NCBI RefSeq assembly: GCF_000718255.1
Contig: NZ_JOFJ01000006.1
Location: 1-64,000, forward strand
Length of the DNA: 64,000 nt
Source of the DNA: Spirillospora albida
GTDB taxonomy: Bacteria > Actinomycetota > Actinomycetes > Streptosporangiales > Streptosporangiaceae
Reading direction: 5' to 3'
Shown here: positions 35,012 through 46,521 of the stretch, piece after piece
How positions within the stretch are numbered: the first letter of the stretch is position 1
How the letters are laid out: each line of letters begins with the position of its first letter
The notes under the pieces: model-generated
Seen by the model: the letters and a program-made list of their open reading frames with translations, nothing else
What the model was told of the DNA's origin: nothing
The model's database searches: none
Program-made: the position numbers and the translations under genes

Positions 35012-35023
35012 GGACACGTGTCC
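35012..35023 (+). promoter_or_regulatory. GGACACGTGTCC palindrome, second copy of the local operator
   Basis: A perfect 12-base palindrome with the same GGACA-nn-TGTCC core as the 33001-33020 operator, placed 20 bases downstream of the KstR-type site and 29 before the GTG start. The two operator types in one leader predict dual control of the GMC/hydratase unit. Confidence 0.6.
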
Positions 35024-35051
35024 GATCAGGTGTACGCGCCGGGAGGTGCTC

Positions 35052-36674
35052 GTGGTCCGAGCCGATTACGTCGTCGTGGGGGCGGGGAGCGCCGGGTGCG
35101 CGGTCGCGCGACGCCTCGCCGAGAGCGGGGCGAGCGTGGCGGTGGTCGAGGCCGGCGGCCGGGACACCGCCCGCGGCGTGAAGAACCTCCTGGAGATCCC
35201 CGGCGCGGTGGCGGTGATGCTGTCCACCCCGCAGCTGAAGAGGCTCGTCGACTGGGGCTACAAGTCGGTGCCGCAGACATCGGCGTGGGGACGGGTGATC
35301 CCGCAGACCCGCGGCAGGGTGCTCGGCGGCTCCAGCTCGGTCAACGGCATGCTGTTCGTCCGCGGGCACCGGCGGAACTTCGACGACTGGGCCGCGGACG
35401 GCGCCGCCGGCTGGGCCTACGACGACGTCCTGCCCGCCTTCAAGCGCCTCGAGGACTGGGAGGACGGCGGCGGCGGCGTGCGGGGCGCGGGCGGGCCGGT
35501 CAGGGTGCGCCGCCAGAAGGACCTCACCGAGGCGTCCCGCGGCTTCATCGACGCCGCGGCCGAACGGCTCGCCGTCCCGTTCCTCGACGACTACAACGGC
35601 CCCGAGCAGGAGGGCGTCGGCGTCTTCCAGCTCAGCGCCGACCGCGGCGTCCGCTACTCCGCGTCCCGCGCCTACCTGCGCACCGACCCGCCGGACAACC
35701 TCCTCGTCCTCACCGGCGCCACGGCGACCCGGCTCGTGCTGAGCGGCAGCCGCGCCACCGGCGTCGAGGTCGTCGGAGCCGACGGCGACAGGCAGGTCAT
35801 CGCCGCCGACCGCGAGGTGATCGTCTCCGCCGGCGTGTTCGGCTCGCCCAAGCTGCTGCAGCTGTCCGGGATCGGCCCGGCGGAGCACCTGCGGCGGCAC
35901 GGCATCGACGTGGTCAGCGACCTGCCGGTGGGCGACAACCTGCACGACCACCTGTTCGTGCCGGTCTCCTTCCGGATGGACTCGGCGCTGCGCCGCCCGA
36001 CGCCGGCGTACTTCCTGCGCGGGCTCGCGCAGGCGCGGCTGCGCCGGTCCGGCTGGGCCAGCGGCTCGCAGTTCGAGGCCACCGCCTTCGTCCGGACGTC
36101 GCTGTCCGGCGCGATCCCCGACCTTCAGGTGATGGCGCTGTACTGGGTCTACCCGTTCCCCAACCAGGACGGCGACAAGCCGGTGCGCCCGCCCACGACC
36201 AGACCCGGCCTCAGCGTCTTCCCGACGCTCATCTACCCGGAGAGCCGGGGGACGGTCCGGCTCGCCGGCCCCGACCCGTCGCTCCCGCCGCTCATCGACC
36301 CCGCCTACCTCTCCGCAGGCAAGGACGCCGACGTGCTGCTCGAGGGGATCTCGATCGCGCGGCAGGTGATGGCGGGGACCGGCGACAACCGGGGCGAGAT
36401 CCGTCCCGGGCCCGAGTACACCGACCCCGCGGAGCTGCGCCGCTTCCTGCCCAACATCGTGCACTCCGTCTACCATCCGGTCGGCACCTGCCGGATGGGC
36501 TCCGACGAGCGCGCCGTCGTCGACCCGCGGCTGCGGGTCCTCGGCGTCGACAACCTGCGGGTCGCCGACGCGTCCGTCATGCCGACCGTGACGGGCGGCA
36601 ACACCAACGCGCCCTCCATCATGATCGGCGAGCGGTGCGCGGACCTGGTGCTCGGGACGGAGGGACGGCGATGA
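35052..36674 (+). CDS. GMC-family FAD oxidoreductase
   Basis: 540 residues. FAD-binding VVVGAGSAGCAVARRL at the N-terminus, the GMC signature GRVLGGSSSVNGMLFVRGH, the second GMC pattern around GSPKLLQLSGIGP and the catalytic His in VYHPVGTCRMG with Asn in GGNTNAPS. It oxidises an alcohol; choline-dehydrogenase-like and cholesterol-oxidase-like enzymes share this fold. The start is the GTG at 35052, five bases from GGAGG; the GTG at 35046 overlaps that site. Preceded by KstR-type and GGACA operators, coupled to the hydratase gene by ATGA overlap. Confidence 0.9.
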   Translation: MVRADYVVVGAGSAGCAVARRLAESGASVAVVEAGGRDTARGVKNLLEIPGAVAVMLSTPQLKRLVDWGYKSVPQTSAWGRVIPQTRGRVLGGSSSVNGMLFVRGHRRNFDDWAADGAAGWAYDDVLPAFKRLEDWEDGGGGVRGAGGPVRVRRQKDLTEASRGFIDAAAERLAVPFLDDYNGPEQEGVGVFQLSADRGVRYSASRAYLRTDPPDNLLVLTGATATRLVLSGSRATGVEVVGADGDRQVIAADREVIVSAGVFGSPKLLQLSGIGPAEHLRRHGIDVVSDLPVGDNLHDHLFVPVSFRMDSALRRPTPAYFLRGLAQARLRRSGWASGSQFEATAFVRTSLSGAIPDLQVMALYWVYPFPNQDGDKPVRPPTTRPGLSVFPTLIYPESRGTVRLAGPDPSLPPLIDPAYLSAGKDADVLLEGISIARQVMAGTGDNRGEIRPGPEYTDPAELRRFLPNIVHSVYHPVGTCRMGSDERAVVDPRLRVLGVDNLRVADASVMPTVTGGNTNAPSIMIGERCADLVLGTEGRR

Positions 36675-37471
36675 CCGCGAAGGCCCCGGTGCTGCTGGCC
36701 GAGGACGCCGGCCGCGTCCGGACGCTGACGCTGAACCGCCCGGACGCGCTCAACGCGTTCAACGAGGCCCTGTACGACGCGCTCGCGGACGCGCTCCTGG
36801 AAGCGGCCGAGGACCCCGCGGTGGCGGTGGTGCTGGTGACCGGCAGCGGCCGCGCCTTCAGCGCCGGCACCGATCTCGTGGAGATGGGCGAGCGCATCGC
36901 GAACCCGGACTTCACGCCCGGCCGGCACGGGTTCATCGGGCTCATCGACGCGCTGGAGGCGTTCGACAAGCCCCTGGTACTGGCGATCAACGGGCTCGGC
37001 CTGGGGATCGGGCTGACCGTCATCGGGTTCGCGGACCTGGTCCTGATGTCCGGAGACGCCCGCCTCAAGACCCCGTTCACCAGCCTGGGCGTCGCGCCGG
37101 AGGCCGCGTCGAGCTACCTGCTGCCCCTCCTGGTCGGCCGTCAGAACGCCGCCTGGATCCTGCTCTCCGCGGAGTGGATCCCGGCGGACGAGGCGAAGCA
37201 GATGGGCCTGGTCTGGCGGGTCTGCGAGCCCGGCGCCCTGATGGCGGAGGCGCGCCGGGTCGCGGCCACGCTGGCGAGCCGGCCGGTGTCGAGTCTGCGC
37301 GAGGTCAAGCGCGACATGACCGCGCCGCTGCGGGCGGAGATCCGGCGGGCCCGGGAGCGGGAGAACGACGGCTTCGTCCGGCTCATGGGCGGCCCCGCGA
37401 ACGCCGAGGCGCTGGCGGCGTTCGCCGAGGGCCGCGACCCCGACTTCACCTCGCTGCCCCCGGGCTGGTAG
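36671..37471 (+). CDS. enoyl-CoA hydratase/isomerase family protein
   Basis: 266 residues, crotonase fold. Oxyanion-hole segment SGRAFSAGTDLVEM and the second loop with INGLGLGIG. One catalytic glutamate position is retained in LGVAPEAASS; the other usual Glu is less clear, so hydratase versus isomerase cannot be decided. It should act in beta-oxidation of a CoA ester made by the neighbouring genes. Its ATG overlaps the GMC stop. A terminator hairpin follows the stop. Confidence 0.9.
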   Translation: MTAKAPVLLAEDAGRVRTLTLNRPDALNAFNEALYDALADALLEAAEDPAVAVVLVTGSGRAFSAGTDLVEMGERIANPDFTPGRHGFIGLIDALEAFDKPLVLAINGLGLGIGLTVIGFADLVLMSGDARLKTPFTSLGVAPEAASSYLLPLLVGRQNAAWILLSAEWIPADEAKQMGLVWRVCEPGALMAEARRVAATLASRPVSSLREVKRDMTAPLRAEIRRARERENDGFVRLMGGPANAEALAAFAEGRDPDFTSLPPGW

Positions 37472-37474
37472 CCG

Positions 37475-37503
37475 CCGGCCGCCTCGGCGCGCCGGGCGGC
37501 CGG
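37475..37503 (+). terminator. terminator after the enoyl-CoA hydratase gene
   Basis: CCGGCCGCC (37475-37483) and GGCGGCCGG (37495-37503) form a 9-bp GC stem with an 11-base loop, four bases after the stop codon. The rest of 37504-37642 holds no gene that I can support. Confidence 0.65.
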
Positions 37504-37642
37504 GCGCGACCGACGGCGCCATGTGGAAGCCGTTCGGGGCGCTGGACGCCATCACCCGCGCGAACATGCACCCAGCGGTACCACCGGGCCGCGGCGGCCT
37601 CCCGGCCCGGGACCGCCGCGGCCCGCCCCGCCCGCCCGCTGA

Positions 37643-38308
37643 TCACCAACCGCGCTCGCGCCAGGTGGGAATGCTGGGGCGCTCGCGGCCGAGGGTGGTG
37701 TCCTTGCCGTGGCCGGGGTAGACCCAGGTGGCGTCCGGCAGCCGGTCGAAGACGCGCTCCTGCACGTCCGCGAGGAGCTGCTCGAACAGCGTCCGATCCC
37801 CCCACGTGTTCCCGACTCCCCCCGGAAACAGGCTGTCGCCGGTGAAGAGGTGGGGGCGGGCGGCGAGCGCGCCGCCCGCGTCGTACAGCAGGGCGATCGA
37901 GCCCGGGGTGTGGCCGCGCAGGTGGATCACCTCCAGCGACGCGTCGCCGACCCGGACCGTCGCGCCGTGCTCGACCGGCTCCGCGACCGGCTCCGGGAGC
38001 GCCTCCGCGTCCCGGTGGTGCGCGACGACGGGGGCGCCGGTCGCCCGGACGACCTCGCTCAGCGCCATCCAGTGGTCCTGGTGCCGGTGCGTCGTCACGA
38101 CCCGGGCGAGGGGGCCGTCACCGATGAGCTCCAGCAGCCGGGACGCCTCGTTCGCCGCGTCGATCAGCAGCCGCTCCCCGGTCGCCGCGCAGCGCAGGAT
38201 GTAGGCGTTGTTGTCGTACGGGCCGACCGCCACCTTGGTGACGGAGAGGCCCGGCAGCTCGCGGACGTCGGGCCGGCCGCCGGCCTCGACGTTCCCCGAA
38301 TAGCTCAT
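37643..38308 (-). CDS. MBL-fold hydrolase (glyoxalase II-like)
   Basis: 221 residues from the ATG at 38308, with GGGAGGATCACC upstream. Metal-binding THRHQDHW (about residue 72), HLRGHTPGS, TGDSLFPGG and final YPGHGKDT. Compared with the family the first motif is THxHxDH with Gln at the variable place, so the metal set is complete. Probable thioester or lactone hydrolase; the substrate is unknown. It is transcribed away from the Crp-STAND locus. A long open frame on this strand upstream of the ATG (to 43207) is only an artefact of high GC. Confidence 0.88.
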   Translation of the reverse strand: MSYSGNVEAGGRPDVRELPGLSVTKVAVGPYDNNAYILRCAATGERLLIDAANEASRLLELIGDGPLARVVTTHRHQDHWMALSEVVRATGAPVVAHHRDAEALPEPVAEPVEHGATVRVGDASLEVIHLRGHTPGSIALLYDAGGALAARPHLFTGDSLFPGGVGNTWGDRTLFEQLLADVQERVFDRLPDATWVYPGHGKDTTLGRERPSIPTWRERGW

Positions 38309-38512
38309 GGTGATCCTCCCGCGGGGTGATGCGAACGGTCCATCCTCCCGCATCCCCGCCCGCGGCACCCCGCGCCGGGCCGCCCGGGGGAACCGCTCCG
38401 CGACTGCGTCACGCGACTCAGCCCGAACGTGCACTCGTGCGCGGACGGCGGCCGCTCTCCGCCGCACCATGGGAGCGGAAGATCGGATCGACCCCGTGAG
38501 GACGGTGACACC

Positions 38513-39004
38513 TTGGTTGCCGCGTTCCGTCCCGGACCGGGCAGGGAGACGCCCGAGGACCTCCTCGGGCACGCCTGCGCGCTGGTCCGGCTCTGCGGCC
38601 AGGACGCCGCGATCGCCGCGATGCTGCTCGCCCTCGTACTGGTCGGGACCTGCACCCGGCTCGCCGCCGGGGCGCCCGGCGTCCTGGCGCTCGCCCTCCT
38701 GCCGGTGCCGGCCGGGTCCGCCGCGATCTCCGCCGGCTACGCCGTCCGGTCGCGCCGGACGCTGATCCGGGCGCTGTGCGACGTCCGGAGCCGCACGGGC
38801 GCGCCGCTCGACCCGTCCGTGCCGTGGACGCCGTTCGCGTCCGCGGCGGCCCTCGACGAGCGGGTGCGCGACGCCGAGCTGCGGCGGCTGCTCGCCGCCG
38901 CGCACCGCTGCGGCGCACTGGCCTGGTTGGCGCTCGCGTGGGCGGTGGCGTCGGCGGTGCTGTTCCTGTTCTGGGCGCTCGCCGCCGCGATGACGGGCGG
39001 GTGA
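38513..39004 (+). CDS. small membrane protein upstream of the Crp-NB-ARC-TPR gene
   Basis: About 163 residues if it starts at the TTG at 38513; an in-frame GTG at 38429 would lengthen it. Two hydrophobic helices in the first half (AAIAAMLLALVLVGTCTRL, VLALALLPVPAGSAAISAGY) and one at the C-terminus (WLALAWAVASAVLFLFWALAA) flank a polar segment of ~60 residues. No family recognised. It ends three bases before the regulator gene, so the two are almost certainly co-transcribed; it may tether or sense for that regulator. Confidence 0.65.
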   Translation: MVAAFRPGPGRETPEDLLGHACALVRLCGQDAAIAAMLLALVLVGTCTRLAAGAPGVLALALLPVPAGSAAISAGYAVRSRRTLIRALCDVRSRTGAPLDPSVPWTPFASAAALDERVRDAELRRLLAAAHRCGALAWLALAWAVASAVLFLFWALAAAMTGG

Positions 39005-39007
39005 CCC

Positions 39008-42000
39008 GTGTTCGACCGCGACGTCCGGTCCGGGAGCTTCTGGGACCTGCTCGCCCCCACCGACCGGCAGGCGCTGCGGGCGATGGGCCGGCGCGCCGAC
39101 GTCCCGCCCGGCGGGACGCTGTGCCACCAGGGCGCCACCGCTCCCGCCGTCTACGTGGTGTTCCGGGCGCGGGCGGCGGGCAACGCGGTCGCGAAGGAGT
39201 ACGTCGGCTCCAGCGAGGGCGACGAGTCGATCATCGAGCTGTACGGGGCGGGCGACGTCGTCGGCGTCCTCGGGCCGTGGGGGCATCCGCAGCGCGCGAC
39301 GGTCGCCGCCCTGGAGCCCGTCGCGGCGCTGCGGGTCGACGGCGGCCAGTGGCGCAGCCTGCTGGCCGCGAACCCGCGCGTGGCGGAGGCGATGATGCAC
39401 GCCCTCGCCGAGAGCGCGGGGCACGGCGGCCGGCGGCACGCGGTGCGGGCCGCCGACCATCCGCAGCGGCTCGCCCACCACCTGCTGGAGCTCGCGCACC
39501 GGTTCGGGGAGACCACGTCGCGGGGCCGGGAGATCCCGGTCCGGCTCAGCCAGGGCGACCTGGCGAACTGGGCCGGGATCTCCCGAGAGACGCTGGTGCG
39601 CTGGTTCCGGCTGTGGCGGGCCCGCGGCATCCTCGACCGGCGGCCCCGCCCGCTCACGATCCTCGACTGGGAGGGACTGCGGCGCGCGGCCCGGCCGTGG
39701 GGGGACGAATGGTCCGCGCCGCCGGACCGGATCGTGCCCGACCGGATCGTGCGCGACCGGACCGTGCCGGTCCGTGCGGCCCCGGCGCGGCGCGCGGGCG
39801 TGCCGGCCGGGATCGCCGCGTCCGCCGCACCCCCGGCCGCGCGCCCGCTCGGGCGGCGGCTTCCGCCCGCGCCGCCGTTCTTCACCGGACGCGCCGTCAG
39901 CCTCGGCAAGCTGGACCTCCTCGTCGCGCAGCGGGAGTGGCCGCGCGCCGTGGTGGTCCAGGGCATGGCGGGCGTCGGGAAGACGGCCCTCGCGCTGCAC
40001 TGGGCGCACCGCGCCGCCGACCGGTTCCCCGACGGGGTCGTGTTCGCGGAGCTGCGCGGCACCACCCCCGGCCCGGTCACCGCGGCGCAGGCGATGGGGC
40101 AGGTGCTGCGCCGGGCGGGCGTCCCGGGCGACCAGCTCCCGCGCACGGCGGCGGAGCTGGCGGCGCTGTGCCGGTCGCTGCTGGCGGACAAGCGGATCCT
40201 GCTGATCCTGGACGACGTCGCCGACCCCGGGCAGATCCGGCCGCTGCTCGCCGCGGCGGCGTCCGGGCTGGTGGTCGTGACGAGCCGGCGGCGGCTGCCG
40301 GTGCTGCTCGACGGCGCCGACGTCCGGACGCTGGAGCTGCGGGAGCTCGGGACGCAAGAGGCGGTCGACCTCATCGCGGGCGTCGTCGGACGGTCCGATC
40401 CCCGGCTGCGGTCCGAGGACCGCGCGGTGGTGCGGCTGGCCCGGGAGTGCGGGTGCCTCCCCCTGGCCCTGTCGGTCATGGCGGGCAGGCTCGCCGAGGA
40501 CCCGGGCGCGTCCGTCGCCGGAGTCGTCCGGAAGCTGGCCGACCGGGGGGCCGGCCCGACCTTCGACGTCGCCTACCGGGGCCTGCGCCGCGATCTGCGC
40601 CGGGCGTTCCGCCGGCTCGGGCTCACCCCCGGCCCGGACGTCACGCCCGCCGCGCTGGCCGCCCTGCTGGACGGGACGCCCGAGGAGGCCGCCGCGTGCC
40701 TGGCCGCGCTGCGGCAGGCGTCCCTCGTCGACGACGCCGGGCCGGGCCGGTACCGGATGCACGGCCTGCTGCGCGACTTCGCCCGGGAACAGGGGCTCCG
40801 GGAGGACGCCGACAGCGACCGGCTCGCCGCGCGGCGGCGGCTGCTCGCGGCGTACCTGGCGGCCGCGCGGACGGCCGGTCCGGCCTGGTTCGAGGCGGAG
40901 CGCCGCACGCTGGTCGCCGCGGTCGAGCAGGCCGCGCGGCTCGGCCTGCACCGCACCTGCTGGGAGCTGGCGGGGGCCCTGTTCGGTTCCGCCGAATTCC
41001 GCCGCAACAGCGAGGACGTCATCGCGGTGTGCCTGGCGGGGCTGCGCGCCGCCCGCAGCGAGGACGACTGGGGCGCCGTCGCCGTCATGCTGCACGACCT
41101 CGCCGTCGCGCACTTCGAGCAGGGCAACTCCGTCCAGGCCATCGGGTACGGGGAGGACGCCCGGCGCGCGTTCCGCGCCGCCGACCCGCCCGATCCGCGC
41201 GGCGAGGCGGTCGTGCTCGCCACGCTCGCCGACGTGCACACCGCGCTCGGCCGCTACCCGACGGCGATCGACCACGCCCGCCGCGCCCTGGAGATCCACC
41301 GGGAGCTGGTGGACGTCGCGGGCGTCGCCCGGGACCACGACATCCTGGCCCGCGCGCACCTCGGGCTCGGCGCGGACGAGCCCGCGCTGCGGCACGCCCG
41401 CCGCGCCCTGGACGTCCGGCGCCGCTCGGGGGACCGGCGGGGCGCCGCCGGGACCCTGCTCACCCTCGCCCGGATCCACCGCAACCGCGGCAACGTCCAC
41501 GAGGCCTTGACCAACGCGCTGGAGGCGCTCTCCCAGCGCCAGGAGGTGGCCGACCGGCACGGCGCCGCGGAGGCGCTCACCGAGCTCGCCCGCATGAACG
41601 CGGCCCTGGGCCTGCGCGACCTGGCCCGGCGGGACGCCGAGCGGGCGCTGCACGACTACCGCGCGCTCGGCGCCCGGCACGGCGAGGCCCGCGCGCTCAC
41701 CGTGCTCGGCATGCTGATGTGCGACGCGACCCGGTTCGCGGAGGCGTTCACCCACTGCGGCGAGGCGCTTCGGCTGCACCGCGATACCGGCGACCGGCAG
41801 GGCGAGGCGGAGGCGCTCGCGCAGACCGGCATCGTCCACTGGCGCCTCGGCCGCTACCACGAGGCCCGCGAGCTCCTCACCCGGGCGCTGGAGATCCGCC
41901 GCGAGATCGGCGACCGGCAGGGCGAGGCGCACGACCTGGAGCACCTGTCGGTGGTGATGCGGCGCCTCGGCCGCCCGCAGGAGGCGTTCGTGCTCGGGCT

Positions 42001-42640
42001 GGAGGCCCTGGACCTGTGGCACCACCTCGGCGCCCGGAGCGGCATGGCCGGGACGCTCGGCAGCCTCGCCCGAACCTACCTGCGGCTCGGCCTGCCGGGC
42101 GACGCCGAGGTCGCCGCCCGGCAGGCGCTGCGGATCCGGGAGGCGGGCGGCGACTGGTACGGGATGGGCGTCGGCATGGACACCTTCGCGGCGGTCCTGC
42201 GCCGCAGCGGCCGCCCCGGGGAGGCGCTCGCGATGGAGCTGGAGTCGCTGCGGCTGCTCCGCGACGTCGGCGACCGGCACGGCGAGGGCACCGCGCTCGT
42301 CCACCTCGCCGACATCCACCTCGACCTGGGGCGTCCGGAGGAGGCACTGGAGACCGGGCGCGCGGCCCTCGACCTCGCCGCCGAGCTCGGCGACGCCCGG
42401 GAGCAGGCGTGCGCCCTGCACACCATGGCCCGCGCGGCGCAGCTCCTCGGCGGGCACGCGCGCGCCGCCCGGCACCTCGGCGACGAGATCAAGATCCGCC
42501 GCGACATGGACGACCACCGGGGCCTGCGGCGCTCCCTGGAGCTGCGCCGCCGGTCCCATCTGGCGCTCGGCGACCACGCCGCCGCGGCCGACGACGCCCG
42601 CCGCGCCCGCTCCCTCGACCAGTGGCTGGACTCGGGCTAG
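39008..42640 (+). CDS. Crp/Fnr-NB-ARC-TPR fusion regulator (STAND ATPase)
   Basis: 1210 residues. Residues 11-115 are a cyclic-nucleotide-binding-type domain, 130-215 a Crp-type winged helix (LSQGDLANWAGISRETLVRW), 236-290 a disordered linker with a PDRIV/RDRTV repeat, 290-640 an NB-ARC domain (Walker A GMAGVGKT at 319-326, Walker B ILLILDDV near 397-404, GCLPLAL sensor, MHGLLRDFA), and ~700-1200 about eleven 40-residue TPRs. In the cNMP pocket R-A-T is kept, but the Glu of the usual GEL motif is Val, so cAMP binding is doubtful. The layout mirrors AfsR with a Crp module replacing the SARP domain. Likely a signal-gated transcription factor; targets unknown. Confidence 0.85.
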   Translation: MFDRDVRSGSFWDLLAPTDRQALRAMGRRADVPPGGTLCHQGATAPAVYVVFRARAAGNAVAKEYVGSSEGDESIIELYGAGDVVGVLGPWGHPQRATVAALEPVAALRVDGGQWRSLLAANPRVAEAMMHALAESAGHGGRRHAVRAADHPQRLAHHLLELAHRFGETTSRGREIPVRLSQGDLANWAGISRETLVRWFRLWRARGILDRRPRPLTILDWEGLRRAARPWGDEWSAPPDRIVPDRIVRDRTVPVRAAPARRAGVPAGIAASAAPPAARPLGRRLPPAPPFFTGRAVSLGKLDLLVAQREWPRAVVVQGMAGVGKTALALHWAHRAADRFPDGVVFAELRGTTPGPVTAAQAMGQVLRRAGVPGDQLPRTAAELAALCRSLLADKRILLILDDVADPGQIRPLLAAAASGLVVVTSRRRLPVLLDGADVRTLELRELGTQEAVDLIAGVVGRSDPRLRSEDRAVVRLARECGCLPLALSVMAGRLAEDPGASVAGVVRKLADRGAGPTFDVAYRGLRRDLRRAFRRLGLTPGPDVTPAALAALLDGTPEEAAACLAALRQASLVDDAGPGRYRMHGLLRDFAREQGLREDADSDRLAARRRLLAAYLAAARTAGPAWFEAERRTLVAAVEQAARLGLHRTCWELAGALFGSAEFRRNSEDVIAVCLAGLRAARSEDDWGAVAVMLHDLAVAHFEQGNSVQAIGYGEDARRAFRAADPPDPRGEAVVLATLADVHTALGRYPTAIDHARRALEIHRELVDVAGVARDHDILARAHLGLGADEPALRHARRALDVRRRSGDRRGAAGTLLTLARIHRNRGNVHEALTNALEALSQRQEVADRHGAAEALTELARMNAALGLRDLARRDAERALHDYRALGARHGEARALTVLGMLMCDATRFAEAFTHCGEALRLHRDTGDRQGEAEALAQTGIVHWRLGRYHEARELLTRALEIRREIGDRQGEAHDLEHLSVVMRRLGRPQEAFVLGLEALDLWHHLGARSGMAGTLGSLARTYLRLGLPGDAEVAARQALRIREAGGDWYGMGVGMDTFAAVLRRSGRPGEALAMELESLRLLRDVGDRHGEGTALVHLADIHLDLGRPEEALETGRAALDLAAELGDAREQACALHTMARAAQLLGGHARAARHLGDEIKIRRDMDDHRGLRRSLELRRRSHLALGDHAAAADDARRARSLDQWLDSG

Positions 42641-43392
42641 AAGCCCGCGGGGGGATGCGGCCAGTCCGGCGGGACCGGGAGCGCGCCGTCCTGGCGCAGG
42701 TGCACCCCGGCGCCGTCGGAGCGGCCGCTCAGCCAGCCCAGCAGCGCCCGGCCCGACCCGGCGGCCTCCGGGCCGCCCTCGCTCCACCCGAGGCGGGCGG
42801 ACTCCCCGGAGTCGGTCGCGGTCAGCCGGAACCCGGCGAGCGCGCCCCACCGCTCCGGCGGCTGCGCCGCCAGGTCGGTGAGCGTGCTGCCCAGCGCCCA
42901 CCGCACGTAGGACTCGGGCCAGTCCGCCGGCCCGTACCCGGCGGCGAGGTCGGCATGGTGGGCCTCGACCTCGTTCCACCGGCGGCAGAGGAGGTACCAG
43001 GCGGGATGCGCCCAGCCCTGCATCGCCCGCACCTCGGCGTCCCAGGCGTCCTCGGGCAGGCCCCGCGCGTGCGCGGAGAACCGCGCCTGCGACGTCCGGA
43101 CGTCCTCGATCAGCGCCTCGGCGCTGCGCCCGGCGCCCTCCTCGATGTCGGCGTTCCGCACGGCCACGCTCGGGTACTGCGGGATCTCCACGCCCGTCCG
43201 CGCCCACTCCAGCAGGTTCCAGAGCGAGTCGGCGTTGCGCGCGATGTGCGCGGCGACGTGCCCCCGCGTCCAGCCCGGCAGGGCCGAGGGCGCGCGCAGC
43301 TCCGCGGCGCTCAGCCGGGACAGCGTCGCGGTGATCCGCTCGACCCCGAGGTCGAGCTCATCGATGACCTTGCGTCGGTTCTCCACGATCAT
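42637..43392 (-). CDS. maleylpyruvate isomerase/DinB-like protein (mycothiol-type, TIGR03083 group)
   Basis: 251 residues from the ATG at 43392 (a second ATG is one codon upstream). DinB-fold metal histidines: LPGWTRGHVAAHIARNADSL supplies H-x3-H-type ligands, and WNEVEAHHADL the third. The C-terminal part resembles the MDMPI C domain. Family members are mycothiol-dependent isomerases or transferases; the exact reaction is unknown. Its stop overlaps the regulator's stop by three bases (shared CTAG), and its promoter region faces uvrA. Confidence 0.87.
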   Translation of the reverse strand: MIVENRRKVIDELDLGVERITATLSRLSAAELRAPSALPGWTRGHVAAHIARNADSLWNLLEWARTGVEIPQYPSVAVRNADIEEGAGRSAEALIEDVRTSQARFSAHARGLPEDAWDAEVRAMQGWAHPAWYLLCRRWNEVEAHHADLAAGYGPADWPESYVRWALGSTLTDLAAQPPERWGALAGFRLTATDSGESARLGWSEGGPEAAGSGRALLGWLSGRSDGAGVHLRQDGALPVPPDWPHPPAGF

Positions 43393-43471
43393 CATCCTTC
43401 CCCACCGCCCGATCCCGATCCAAGGGGCGGGGCGGACGGGTGGGGTTCGCGGGTCGTGTGGCGGGCCCGGT

Positions 43472-43487
43472 TCGAACACGTGTACGG
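43472..43487 (+). promoter_or_regulatory. LexA/SOS-box-like site upstream of uvrA
   Basis: TCGAACACGTGTACGG matches the actinobacterial SOS box (CGAAC-nnnn-GTTCG) except for GTAC in place of GTTC. It lies 150 bases before uvrA in the region shared with the divergent gene at 43392. uvrA is a usual LexA target. Confidence 0.45.
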
Positions 43488-43637
43488 TTCAGGGGTCGCC
43501 CGCGGGCGGGGCGGCGGAAATGCGGCGGCCGGCGCCGTCGTTGTGCGGTCGGGGGAATTCCGTCGTACCCCGCGGTTAGCCTGAGACCGACGTACGTCTC
43601 GTCACCGCGCCCCAGAACAGGAACCGGAAGATACGCC

Positions 43638-46475
<2,838 letters not shown>

Positions 46476-46521
46476 CGGGTCCGGTCCGGAGCATCGCCGC
46501 ACGTCGGGGATCATGGGGCGC

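Noticed and set aside
37504..37642. A small gene between the enoyl-CoA hydratase and the MBL gene
   Set aside because: Short frames exist on both strands but none has a ribosome site or recognisable product.
38513..42640. A known anti-phage STAND (Avs-type) system
   Set aside because: No nuclease, protease, TIR or pore effector domain is seen; the N-terminus is a DNA-binding Crp module, which fits a transcription factor better.
37643..43207. An 1854-codon open frame on the minus strand through the Crp-STAND gene
   Set aside because: Only its last 221 codons make a recognisable protein (MBL hydrolase from 38308). The rest is Arg/Pro/Ala-rich antisense of the STAND gene, as expected in a high-GC genome.
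38776..43584. A 1602-codon plus-strand open frame overlapping the STAND gene
   Set aside because: It is a frame-shifted shadow with low-complexity Arg/Ala/Gly composition and no domain.
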